DNA from: an uncultured Flavobacteriaceae bacterium
GTDB taxonomy: Bacteria > Bacteroidota > Bacteroidia > Flavobacteriales > Flavobacteriaceae
Direction of reading: 5' to 3'
NCBI GenBank assembly: GCA_947500575.1
Contig: CANMSI010000002.1
Coordinates: forward strand, 744,001-808,000
Length of the DNA: 64,000 bases
In this document: piece by piece, positions 52,222 to 59,843 of the stretch
How the letters are laid out: each line of letters starts with the position of its first letter
Position numbering within the stretch: position 1 is the first letter of the stretch
Translations under genes and position numbers: made by a program
Notes under the pieces: generated by a model
Databases searched by the model: none
Told to the model about the DNA's origin: nothing
The model's input: the letters and a program-made list of their open reading frames with translations, nothing else

Positions 52222-52509
52222 TTAAAGGGAGATTACTCCTTTTATCTGTCCTACTTCTTTGTACTTTTCAATAACCGCATCTGGACCTGCCATAGAAACC
52301 GTGATGGAAATACTGGTATAGGTACCTTTTTTGGATTTTTTTGATTCGATAACCGCTCCTGTGTTATCAAATATTTGATGAATCTGTGCAATTTTATCTG
52401 GCTCGGTGGGTACAATAAACTTGTATAAATAATTAGAGGGCCAAGCACTCGTTAACAATAATTGCTCTCTTAAGCGGGTGTAGAATTCATCCGATTGTTC
52501 GGGTTGCAT
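52222..52509 (-). CDS. DUF493 (YbeD-like) family protein
   Basis: A 95-residue ferredoxin-like protein: YLYKFIVPTEPDKIAQIHQIFD, then SKKSKKGTYTSISITVSMAGPDAVIEKYKEVGQIKGVISL, the standard DUF493 pattern with an ACT-like regulatory fold. The role is unknown. A TATATTTG box (minus strand) precedes it. Confidence 0.88.
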   Translation of the reverse strand: MQPEQSDEFYTRLREQLLLTSAWPSNYLYKFIVPTEPDKIAQIHQIFDNTGAVIESKKSKKGTYTSISITVSMAGPDAVIEKYKEVGQIKGVISL

Positions 52510-52522
52510 ATTTTAATTTTTG

Positions 52523-52530
52523 CAAATATA
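52523..52530 (-). promoter_or_regulatory. Putative -7 box of the DUF493 gene
   Basis: TATATTTG on the minus strand fits TANNTTTG and ends 13 bases before the start at 52509. Confidence 0.5.
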
Positions 52531-52599
52531 AACCTTAGGCTTCAATTTTTATGTCTTGGCGGTATTTCATTACTTTGCATACTTAACACCATCATACTT

Positions 52600-53163
52600 T
52601 TGAATACAAAAAGAATCGTAATCACAGGAGGTCCAGGAACCGGAAAAACATCCGTTATCGAAAAATTGGAAGAAGGAGGGCATTATTGCTTTCATGAGAT
52701 TATTCGAAGTATGACACTGGAAGCAAAAAAGAATGGGAAGTCAGAAGAATTTGTTTCCAATCCTATTATAAGTGTATCAGATCCAATAGCGTTTAATAAG
52801 ATGCTTTTAGAGGGAAGGGTGAAACACTTCAAAGAGGCCGACGATTTAAAGGAAGAACAAGTCTTTTATGATCGTGGCATCCCAGATGTATTGGCCTACA
52901 TGGATTATTTCAAACAAAGCTACACTAAAGATTTTATAGAGGTATGCAGAGCGCATACATACGACCTTATTTTCATCTTACCTCCATGGGAAGCAATTTA
53001 TATATCGGATAATGAACGCATGGAAAGCTATGCAGAAGCTAAAGAAATTCATACACAATTGGAACAAACCTATCATTCTTTGGGTTATAAACCCATCACA
53101 GTACCTAAAGGCACAGTGGAAGAACGACTCACCTTTATTCTAAATCATATAAAGCCCTTATAG
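52600..53163 (+). CDS. AAA/P-loop ATPase, kinase-like
   Basis: A 187-residue protein from a TTG start, beginning MNTKRIVITGGPGTGKTS. The P-loop GGPGTGKT is at residues 10-17, followed by YCFHEIIRSM, FYDRGIPDVLAYMDYF (a Walker-B-like Asp) and an arginine-bearing lid region (NERMESYAEAKEI). It looks like the small P-loop family related to nicotinamide-riboside or nucleoside kinases. The upstream extension to 52495 would overlap the DUF493 gene and adds a hydrophobic leader; I reject it. It ends overlapping the recQ start. Confidence 0.85.
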   Translation: MNTKRIVITGGPGTGKTSVIEKLEEGGHYCFHEIIRSMTLEAKKNGKSEEFVSNPIISVSDPIAFNKMLLEGRVKHFKEADDLKEEQVFYDRGIPDVLAYMDYFKQSYTKDFIEVCRAHTYDLIFILPPWEAIYISDNERMESYAEAKEIHTQLEQTYHSLGYKPITVPKGTVEERLTFILNHIKPL

Positions 53164-55061
53164 TGTTGGTAGATCCAAAAGAGATTTTAAAAAAATACTG
53201 GGGGTTTTCGGAGTTCAAAGGATCACAAGAACGTATTATTAATGCGGTTTTGGAAAATAAGGATGTACTGAGCTTACTACCCACAGGAGGTGGAAAATCG
53301 CTCTGTTTTCAAATTCCTGCCTTAGCAAAGGATGGTATATGTATTGTGGTATCTCCTCTTATTGCATTGATTCAAAATCAGGTAGAAAATTTAAAAGCAA
53401 ACGGAATTAAAGCAATTGCCTTAACAGGAGGAATCCCCTTTGATGAAGTGAATTCCTTGCTCGATAATTGTTTATATGGCAACTATAAGTTTTTATACCT
53501 ATCTCCAGAACGTTTACAGCAAGACATCGTAAAAGAACGCATTCAACAAATGAATGTAAATCTTATTGCAATAGATGAAGCGCACTGCATTTCTCAATGG
53601 GGAAACGACTTTAGACCTGCCTATCTACAATGTGCAGTTTTAAGAGAACTTAGCCCAGAAGCCCCAATAATTGCACTTACTGCTACTGCTACAAAAAAGG
53701 TGGCAGAAGATATTAAAGAGAATCTTCAATTTATAGAGCCAATTACGGTAAAGGATTCTTTTGCAAGGGATAATATTACCTTCAAAGTTTTATGGGAAGA
53801 AGATAAATTATATCGATTAAGACTTTTATGCGCCAACGCCCAAAAAAGTGTTATCGTCTATACCAGAAATAGAAGAGCCACTGAAGAACTCAGTCGTTTT
53901 TTACAAAAAAATAAAAACACTGCCACTTTTTATCATAGCGGCATTCCCAAAGCTGAAAAAGAAAAGCGTTTGAACCAATGGTTAACCAATGAAGTAAAGG
54001 TAATGGTTTCCACCAATGCCTTTGGAATGGGTGTAGACAAACCCGATGTAGATTTGGTTGTTCACTATCAAATTCCTGATAGCATTGAAAACTATTTTCA
54101 GGAAGCCGGAAGGGCAGGAAGAGACGGCACAAGCGCAAATGCGGTTCTTATTACCCACAAGGCAGATGAGCAGCAGCTAAGAAATCAGTTTTTACAGAGT
54201 CTCCCAACGGTCGATTTCTTAAAAAAACTATATCGTACATTAAATAATTATTTTCAAATATCCTATGGGGAAGGAAATGATGAAACTTTCCAATTACATT
54301 TTCATCAATTCTGTGAAATTTACAAATTCAATGGACTTATGGCCTACAATGGCCTGCGTTGTTTAGACCAAAACTCCGTAATTTCTCTTTCAGATTCATT
54401 TTCAAAGAAAACCACGGTGCAGTTCATTGCTTCCAAAGAAGCCCTTTTTAGCTATATCGAAACTCATTCTTCTATGGCTACTGCAGTACAAACACTGTTA
54501 CGTACTTATGGTGGTGTTTTTGAATTTGAAACACGTATCAATCCAGTTCTGATTGCCAAAAAATCTTCCATCCCAGAAACGGAAGTCCTACGAACACTGG
54601 AACAACTTCACAAGGATGAAATTATTAAATACAATGGCCATCATAACGATCTAGAAATTACTTTTTTAGTTCCTCGGGAGGATGATAGAACCATTCATGT
54701 TTTTGCAAAAAAAGTAAAAGAGCAAATTGCGATTCGCACGAATAATGTGGAAAGTATGCTTTCCTATATTCAAAACAACAACAAATGTAGAGCACAACAA
54801 TTACTTCATTATTTTGGAGAAAACAAAAAACAAAAATGTGGGGCTTGCGATGTTTGTAATGCCCCAAAATCCATAGACCCACATATGATACCCTTAATTA
54901 TGGAGGAACTATTAGTGCAATTAAAAAAGAAAGCACAATCTTCTCGGGAATTAATACAAGTATTGACCTATAAGGAAGAAGCAATTTTAGCTACCTTACA
55001 ACACTTACTAGAGGAAGAAACCATTCAAATAAATACTAGGAATAAATATGAAATCAGCTAA
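53163..55061 (+). CDS. RecQ family ATP-dependent DNA helicase
   Basis: A 632-residue superfamily 2 helicase. Walker A is TGGGKS (41-46), the DEAH box is DEAH at 138-141, and motif III reads ATATATKKVAEDI. Helicase C has VYTRNRRATEELSRF and the arginine-finger segment EAGRAGRDG. A zinc-binding cysteine cluster (CRAQQLLHYF ... CGACDVC) is present; no HRDC domain is apparent. It unwinds recombination and replication intermediates. The start is GTG at 53163. It overlaps the next gene, fmt, by 14 bases. Confidence 0.93.
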   Translation: MLVDPKEILKKYWGFSEFKGSQERIINAVLENKDVLSLLPTGGGKSLCFQIPALAKDGICIVVSPLIALIQNQVENLKANGIKAIALTGGIPFDEVNSLLDNCLYGNYKFLYLSPERLQQDIVKERIQQMNVNLIAIDEAHCISQWGNDFRPAYLQCAVLRELSPEAPIIALTATATKKVAEDIKENLQFIEPITVKDSFARDNITFKVLWEEDKLYRLRLLCANAQKSVIVYTRNRRATEELSRFLQKNKNTATFYHSGIPKAEKEKRLNQWLTNEVKVMVSTNAFGMGVDKPDVDLVVHYQIPDSIENYFQEAGRAGRDGTSANAVLITHKADEQQLRNQFLQSLPTVDFLKKLYRTLNNYFQISYGEGNDETFQLHFHQFCEIYKFNGLMAYNGLRCLDQNSVISLSDSFSKKTTVQFIASKEALFSYIETHSSMATAVQTLLRTYGGVFEFETRINPVLIAKKSSIPETEVLRTLEQLHKDEIIKYNGHHNDLEITFLVPREDDRTIHVFAKKVKEQIAIRTNNVESMLSYIQNNNKCRAQQLLHYFGENKKQKCGACDVCNAPKSIDPHMIPLIMEELLVQLKKKAQSSRELIQVLTYKEEAILATLQHLLEEETIQINTRNKYEIS

Positions 55062-56010
55062 TACACGAGACCTACGCATTGTATTTATGGGTACACCAGA
55101 TTTTGCAGTAGCAACCTTAGAAGCATTATTAGAAGATGGGCAAAAGGTTGTAGGGGTTATTACAGCACCAGACAGACCCGCGGGTCGTGGAAGAGCTATG
55201 AAGCAATCGGCTGTAAAAATTCATGCCTTGTCCAAAAACATTCCTGTACTACAGCCTCTCAACCTCAAAGATTCTAATTTCCTAGAACGTTTAGAAGCCT
55301 TGCAGGCCAATTTACAAATCGTAGTTGCTTTTAGAATGCTTCCAAAATTGGTCTGGGCAATGCCGAAGTATGGCACTTTTAACCTTCATGCTTCGCTCTT
55401 GCCCAACTTAAGAGGTGCCGCACCTATTAACTGGGCCATTATGTATGGTGAAACCACTACTGGTGTTACCACCTTCTTTATAGACGATAAAATAGACACA
55501 GGGGAGATCATTCTCCAAGAAGAAACAAACATATCAGAAGAAGATACTGCTGGCAGTCTGCATGATGTATTAATGGTTCAGGGGGCTGCCCTAGTGCTAA
55601 AAACCGTAAAACAAATTCGAGACAATACGGTTGTAAGAAAACCGCAAAGGGAAATCAATAATTTAAAAACAGCTTATAAAATTGATAAAGACACCTGTAA
55701 AGTTGATTGGAAGAAATCTTCCAAAGAGATCTATGATCATATTAGAGGCTTAAGCCCCTACCCTGCTGCTTGGTGTACATTACATATAGGATCAGAAACG
55801 CTGTCCGTAAAAATTTATAAGGCGGCTAGGATTATGGATACTCACAATTTAGAAATAGGGCAAATTGAATTTAATAAGAAGCAACTAAAAGTAGCGGTAG
55901 CCGATGGTTATATGGAGCTTTTAGAAATACAGCTTCCAGGAAAACGAAGAATGCCTACCAAAGATGTTTTGAATGGCTTAAAATTGGATAATTCTACCTT
56001 TATAAGCTAA
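55048..56010 (+). CDS. fmt: Methionyl-tRNA formyltransferase
   Basis: A 320-residue enzyme that formylates initiator Met-tRNA with 10-formyl-THF. Motifs: VFMGTPDFAVATLEALL, VITAPDRPAGRGRAM, NLHASLLPNLRGAAPINWAI with the catalytic Asn-His-Asp set completed by DDKIDTGEII, and the C-terminal OB-like domain (IRGLSPYPAAWCTL). It belongs to the recQ operon by overlap. Confidence 0.95.
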   Translation: MKSANTRDLRIVFMGTPDFAVATLEALLEDGQKVVGVITAPDRPAGRGRAMKQSAVKIHALSKNIPVLQPLNLKDSNFLERLEALQANLQIVVAFRMLPKLVWAMPKYGTFNLHASLLPNLRGAAPINWAIMYGETTTGVTTFFIDDKIDTGEIILQEETNISEEDTAGSLHDVLMVQGAALVLKTVKQIRDNTVVRKPQREINNLKTAYKIDKDTCKVDWKKSSKEIYDHIRGLSPYPAAWCTLHIGSETLSVKIYKAARIMDTHNLEIGQIEFNKKQLKVAVADGYMELLEIQLPGKRRMPTKDVLNGLKLDNSTFIS

Positions 56011-56112
56011 GCCCTAATGAATACAGGGGTTGCGAGAAGTGTGAAAAATAGCCCACTTTATCAACAAACCCCCCAAGTTATTAACAAAACAGCCAATTTC
56101 CCTTGATTTTAC

Positions 56113-56142
56113 TTGCGTTGAAAGCAAATCCGTATAAATTTG
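56113..56142 (+). promoter_or_regulatory. Promoter of the HU gene
   Basis: TTG (56113-56115), 19 bases, then TAAATTTG (56135-56142) matches the TTG-N17-23-TANNTTTG promoter. Its -7 box ends 44 bases before the ATG at 56187. Confidence 0.65.
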
Positions 56143-56186
56143 TTTTGAATTCAAATTATTTTAACAACAATTAATTCAATTAAATT

Positions 56187-56459
56187 ATGAACAAAACAGA
56201 ATTAATCGATGCAATGGCAGCTGACGCTGGCATCACTAAAGCAGCAGCAAAGAAGTCTCTTGAGTCTTTTTTAGGAAACGTAGAAGGATCTTTAAAAAAA
56301 GGTGGTAGAGTATCTTTAGTAGGTTTCGGATCTTGGTCTGTATCTAGAAGAAATGCAAGAGAAGGTAGAAATCCATCAACAGGTAAGACTATTCAAATTG
56401 CAGCTAAAAATGTTGTGAAGTTTAAAGCTGGTGCCGATTTAGGTAAAGCAGTAAACTAG
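56187..56459 (+). CDS. HU-type nucleoid protein
   Basis: A 90-residue HU/IHF-family protein: MNKTELIDAMAADAGITKAAAKKSLESFLGNVEGSLKKGGRVSLVGFGSWSVSRRNAREGRNPSTGKTI, the whole HU fold with the beta-arm RNPSTGKT. It binds and bends DNA and shapes the nucleoid. It has its own promoter and a strong terminator. Confidence 0.97.
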   Translation: MNKTELIDAMAADAGITKAAAKKSLESFLGNVEGSLKKGGRVSLVGFGSWSVSRRNAREGRNPSTGKTIQIAAKNVVKFKAGADLGKAVN

Positions 56460-56483
56460 TCTATACCCATAGAATATAAAGGA

Positions 56484-56511
56484 AGCACTCTAAAATTAGA
56501 GTGCTTTTTTT
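56484..56511 (+). terminator. Terminator of the HU gene
   Basis: A perfect 10-base stem, AGCACTCTAA / TTAGAGTGCT, with a 2-base apex (AA) followed by a T run of six. Confidence 0.85.
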
Positions 56512-56574
56512 GTTTCTAGCACTTTTGTTATTAGTTAGAAATATCTTATTTTTAAATAACACTTACTATACCCT

Positions 56575-57135
56575 ATGATCGGTTTAAAGCCAAAAAAAGG
56601 AAAACTACTTATTGCAGAACCCTCATTAACTGGGGATGTTTCTTTTAATAGATCTGTGGTATTACTGGCAGAGCATAATGACGAAGGTTCCGTGGGTTTT
56701 ATTTTAAACAAACCCTTGGATTATGATATTAGTGATTTGGTAACGGAGATTAATGTGCCTTTTCAAGTATATAATGGAGGGCCGGTAGAACAAGACAATT
56801 TATACTTTATCCATAAGGTTCCAGATTTAATAGCAAACAGCGTTGAAATCTCTCATGGTATCTATTGGGGCGGCGATTTTGAAAATACAGTGGCATTAAT
56901 CAATCAAAAAATCATTACAAGTAATGATATTCGTTTCTTTTTGGGCTATTCTGGTTGGGCATCTTTGCAATTAGACCAGGAATTATCATCCAAATCTTGG
57001 GTAGTCGTTCAAAACAAATATCAAAGTAATATTATTCAAAAGTCTTCTGCAGCCTTTTGGAAAGAAAAGATGGTTGAGTTAGGAGGAAATTACCTCCTAT
57101 GGTCCAATGCACCCGAAAACCCTACCCTAAACTAA
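56575..57135 (+). CDS. YqgE/AlgH family protein
   Basis: A 186-residue protein: KGKLLIAEPSLTGDVSFNRSVVLLAEHNDEGSVGFILNKPL, then YNGGPVEQDNLYFIHKV and FLGYSGWASLQLDQEL, the recognised UPF0301/YqgE blocks. Its role is unclear. It is convergent with the aminotransferase gene and overlaps it by 9 bases. Confidence 0.92.
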   Translation: MIGLKPKKGKLLIAEPSLTGDVSFNRSVVLLAEHNDEGSVGFILNKPLDYDISDLVTEINVPFQVYNGGPVEQDNLYFIHKVPDLIANSVEISHGIYWGGDFENTVALINQKIITSNDIRFFLGYSGWASLQLDQELSSKSWVVVQNKYQSNIIQKSSAAFWKEKMVELGGNYLLWSNAPENPTLN

Positions 57136-57972
57136 GCGGGCATGCGCATTTAACTTAGCTAATAAATCCTTTGCCACGAGCGAAGTAAACTCCTTTTTAC
57201 GGTATTTGGTAATAGGCTGTATTCCTACAATACTATTAGTAATAAAAAGTTCATCAGCTTTTTGCAATTCGAAAGGAGAAACAGCTGTTTCTTCAAAAGT
57301 GTATGTATCTTGTTTGTCAAGGATTCCCAAAAGCTTTTTTCTAATAGTCCCATTAAGACAGCCACTTTGTAGGCTTGGAGTTTTTATATGCTGCTCTTTT
57401 ACTACGAATAAATTTCCATTGAGAGCTTCTACAACCTCTTTCTGTTGGTTAATTAATAAACAGTTCTGATACCCATTTTCCTTAGCAAAAATGCTACCAA
57501 CTACATGTATTAATTTATTATTTGTTTTTAGGGTAGACAGCATATCCGGATTGATATAAAAATCTTTAAACAATTCAACCTCATAAGGAGCATCTGATAG
57601 GGTATAAAAAGCTACTTCTAGGGCTGAAGTCTCTATGATATAAGACACATTCTGGTCTGTAGGAAGATATAAACCTCCGTTATTTCTAAAAATAGTTAAA
57701 CGCACCCTCGCTGCTTCCTTTTCTAAACCATTGGCACTTAGTATTTGAAACACCTCATTTTCCAGAAACTCCATTGTAAAACTCATGGGTATCTCCATGC
57801 GCAATAATCGCATAGAGGCCATTAAACGCAAATAATGATCTTCCCAAAAAAAGATACGCGACTGGGATACACGCATCGTTTCAAATAAGGAGTCTCCATA
57901 GCGGAGTCCCCTATTTTCATGGTTTATAAAAAGTTCGTTTTTGGGAAGTACGGTTCCGTTAAAATTGACCAT
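57127..57972 (-). CDS. Class IV aminotransferase (aminodeoxychorismate lyase or D-amino acid/branched-chain type)
   Basis: A 281-residue fold-type IV PLP enzyme: ENRGLRYGDSLFETMRV at the start, VRLTIFRNNGGLYLP and LKTNNKLIHVVGSIFAKENGY (with the PLP lysine in this region, expected as LK or SKxN), then FVKEQHIKTPSLQSGCLNGTIRKKLLG. This pattern matches 4-amino-4-deoxychorismate lyase (PabC) and D-amino acid or branched-chain aminotransferases of small size. The exact activity is not fixed by motifs. The ATG comes right after a hairpin and T7 run. Confidence 0.82.
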   Translation of the reverse strand: MVNFNGTVLPKNELFINHENRGLRYGDSLFETMRVSQSRIFFWEDHYLRLMASMRLLRMEIPMSFTMEFLENEVFQILSANGLEKEAARVRLTIFRNNGGLYLPTDQNVSYIIETSALEVAFYTLSDAPYEVELFKDFYINPDMLSTLKTNNKLIHVVGSIFAKENGYQNCLLINQQKEVVEALNGNLFVVKEQHIKTPSLQSGCLNGTIRKKLLGILDKQDTYTFEETAVSPFELQKADELFITNSIVGIQPITKYRKKEFTSLVAKDLLAKLNAHARLV

Positions 57973-57998
57973 AAAAAAAGCCTTGAAAATTCAAGGCT
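57973..57998 (-). terminator. Hairpin-T7 element between the START-like and aminotransferase genes
   Basis: Minus-strand AGCCTTGAA / TTCAAGGCT (perfect 9-base stem, 2-base apex) followed by seven T bases that end at the aminotransferase ATG. It terminates the START-like transcript. Confidence 0.75.
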
Positions 57999-58006
57999 CA
58001 AAGATA
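57999..58006 (-). promoter_or_regulatory. Putative -7 box directly before the hairpin
   Basis: TATCTTTG on the minus strand fits TANNTTTG and directly precedes the hairpin, so a transcript starting here would consist of the hairpin, T7 and then the aminotransferase AUG. No TTG -33 element is clear. Confidence 0.45.
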
Positions 58007-58023
58007 CAGTATATTATAAAATT

Positions 58024-58407
58024 TTAGGTAGATCCTAGCACTTGCTTTAAATCGGATACTTGATTTTCCCAAAGCATTTTAGATTCTTCCACTTCGTCTT
58101 CCTCTGCATGGTCTGTGATAAAAAGAGAAACGTCTTTGGTAATCTCATCCACGATGATCTTCATTTCAAAAAAACCGCCGTCTTCATCTTCTTCCCAAGC
58201 AAATTTTACAAACTCATCGTTCTTCTTTTTAAGCAGTTTGGCATTCTCTTCGGTGCCATCCCAAATAAAGATAAAAAGCTCTCCTCTGGAGTTTACGTTG
58301 TCTGCAAACCACTCCGAAAGCCCGGAGGGAGTAGATATATATTGATATAATAATTGGGGGGAAGATTGTATGACAAATTCTAGTTCGTATTTAATTTTAT
58401 TGCTCAT
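58024..58407 (-). CDS. START-like (SRPBCC) domain protein
   Basis: A 127-residue START/Bet v1-like protein: YELEFVIQSSPQLLYQYISTPSGLSEWFADNVNSRGELFIFIWDGTEENAKLL, ending in an acidic tail (DHAEEDEVEESKMLWENQVSDLKQVLG). The pattern fits the cytosolic START-like family of Bacteroidota with Asp/Glu-rich C-terminus. Function unknown. It is followed by a terminator that also leads the aminotransferase gene. Confidence 0.87.
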   Translation of the reverse strand: MSNKIKYELEFVIQSSPQLLYQYISTPSGLSEWFADNVNSRGELFIFIWDGTEENAKLLKKKNDEFVKFAWEEDEDGGFFEMKIIVDEITKDVSLFITDHAEEDEVEESKMLWENQVSDLKQVLGST

Positions 58408-58492
58408 TCAAATGGTGTTTATGTATGGACAATATATAGATTTCTGAATGATAAAAAAATAAAACTTCAAGAATATTTTTAGCAAACTTATG

Positions 58493-58523
58493 TTGATAGG
58501 GAAGAAATTAAACTTTATATTTG
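58493..58523 (+). promoter_or_regulatory. Promoter of tRNA-Met
   Basis: TTG (58493-58495), 20 bases, then TATATTTG (58516-58523) matches TTG-N17-23-TANNTTTG, 20 bases before the tRNA. Confidence 0.75.
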
Positions 58524-58543
58524 CAGCCGTTTTTAATGCATAT

Positions 58544-58617
58544 GGCGAGGTAGCTCAGCTGGTTAGAGCGTCGGATTCATAACCCGGAGGCCGAGGGTTC
58601 AAGTCCCTCTCTCGCTA
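58544..58617 (+). tRNA. tRNA-Met (CAT)
   Basis: Complete cloverleaf of 74 bases: acceptor GGCGAGG / TCTCGCT (two G-T pairs), D arm GCTCAGCTGGTTAGAGC, anticodon loop TTCATAA with anticodon CAT, T arm GAGGG-TTCAAGT-CCCTC. The G1-T72 pair argues against the initiator type; elongator Met is likely, Ile2 (lysidine) cannot be fully excluded. It is preceded by a strong promoter and followed by a terminator. Confidence 0.95.
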
Positions 58618-58624
58618 CAAATAC

Positions 58625-58656
58625 AAAAAGGAATCTCTTAATGGGGTTCCTTTTTT
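58625..58656 (+). terminator. Terminator of tRNA-Met
   Basis: A 13-base stem, AAAAAGGAATCTC / GGGGTTCCTTTTT (two G-T pairs), loop TTAAT, followed by T bases. Confidence 0.75.
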
Positions 58657-58852
58657 ATTTTCAAGAAGCTCGCACATCCCAAATATTCCTAGAAGTATTA
58701 AAAATTAGTTGCATAACCACAACTAGGTATTTGTATACAATGGCCAGGAACAAGGAACATCATCAAAATTCACCATAGTAACCGTAACAAAAGTTGAATA
58801 TTTTCGTCTCATTAAAAATCACATTCGTTGCATAGCCTAAGACTAATTGAGA

Positions 58853-59383
58853 ATGAAATCAATAATGAATAATAAAATTCTAATACCTCTAGGAGCATTT
58901 ATTTTAACTTCTGTATTTATCCTTTGGGAATACTTTAATGGCGGCGTGGTGACGCATCATCTGCTTGCACGAGAAGATCTACCAGGCCTTTCCAACTGGT
59001 GGGGATTATTAACCATTCCTTTATTATCCTGGCTAGTCATATCTATAATAGATAAGCGTAGAGATAAGAAAATAAAATCGGAGTCCAATTTCGAAGATTA
59101 TGAAACAAGAATCCTAAAGCGTTTTTTGGCGGCTCTGTTATTTGGAATTATTGCATCATTACTATGGGAATTTAATTTGGAGAATATCTTGCAATTTTAT
59201 ATTCTGTTCCCCATTCTTATTTCATTTTTTAAACCTGTTCATATACCAGAATACTTACTTGGGTTTGTCATTGGAATGTTATTTACATTTGGTGGCATAC
59301 TGCCAATTATAATCGGAATAGTATTACTCATACTATGCTTTGTGATAAACAAAGTAGTACAAAGCCTGAAAAATTTGTTTTGA
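58853..59383 (+). CDS. Multi-pass membrane protein of unknown function
   Basis: A 176-residue protein (from the ATG at 58853) with five to six hydrophobic segments (KILIPLGAFILTSVFILWEYF, WWGLLTIPLLSWLVISII, FLAALLFGIIASLLWEF, ILQFYILFPILISFF, LLGFVIGMLFTFGGILPIIIGIVLLILCFVI). I recognise no named family. A TTG at 58847 in the same frame is less likely to be the start. Nothing shows a pathway; the next gene is the distant SulP transporter. Confidence 0.6.
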   Translation: MKSIMNNKILIPLGAFILTSVFILWEYFNGGVVTHHLLAREDLPGLSNWWGLLTIPLLSWLVISIIDKRRDKKIKSESNFEDYETRILKRFLAALLFGIIASLLWEFNLENILQFYILFPILISFFKPVHIPEYLLGFVIGMLFTFGGILPIIIGIVLLILCFVINKVVQSLKNLF

Positions 59384-59843
59384 AGGAAAGCGAATTGAAT
59401 AAAGTGCGAATGAGCGAAGTAAAAATTTAAAACTCGCTTATTAGCAATACCTATAATTCAGCTCTTACTTCTACCCATATTTCAAAATTCCATATTTTTA
59501 GAATTCTGGATTTCTAGATAAAATCCATGACATTGATTTCGTATGGAGATTATCACCATGCGTATTGTCCCATCATAAAGGAATAGAAGGCAGATATCGC
59601 TTATTAAGCCAGCAGGGCAGAACAAAAAGAGTCTTAGCGATTACCAGAATTTTATATGATAACTTTCCAAATTATTTTCGCCAATCCTATTGATCTTCTT
59701 AATTAATTATAGTTTATTTGAATAATAACTAAACTCAAGCTTATACTAACAAATTAATAAGGATTAATCAAATGCTCCTAGAACATCCTCCAATATCCAC
59801 TTTTTTCGGTTTGTTAAGCACTCTATCTGCGTTTTAATGATTA
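59384..59843. other. 460-base gap with a possible gene remnant
   Basis: Only one frame stands out: 59502-59693 is open for 63 codons without a good start (ends in ITRILYDNFPNYFRQSY before TGA). It has no ribosome-binding site and no family I recognise, so it may be a decayed gene end. The rest is AT-rich with no visible feature. Confidence 0.5.

Larger units (their letters stand above)
58408..58846. other. Gap holding tRNA-Met and its promoter and terminator
   Basis: The 439-base gap holds the tRNA-Met promoter, the tRNA and its terminator. The 190 bases from 58657 on are AT-rich with no visible gene. Confidence 0.75.

Noticed and set aside
52495-52599. Upstream extension of the AAA ATPase gene with a hydrophobic leader
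   Set aside because: It overlaps the start and promoter of the DUF493 gene, and the P-loop then sits far from the start; the TTG at 52600 gives a standard domain start.
55048-55061. Possible frameshift between recQ and fmt
   Set aside because: The 14-base overlap is a normal operon overlap; both proteins have complete conserved ends.
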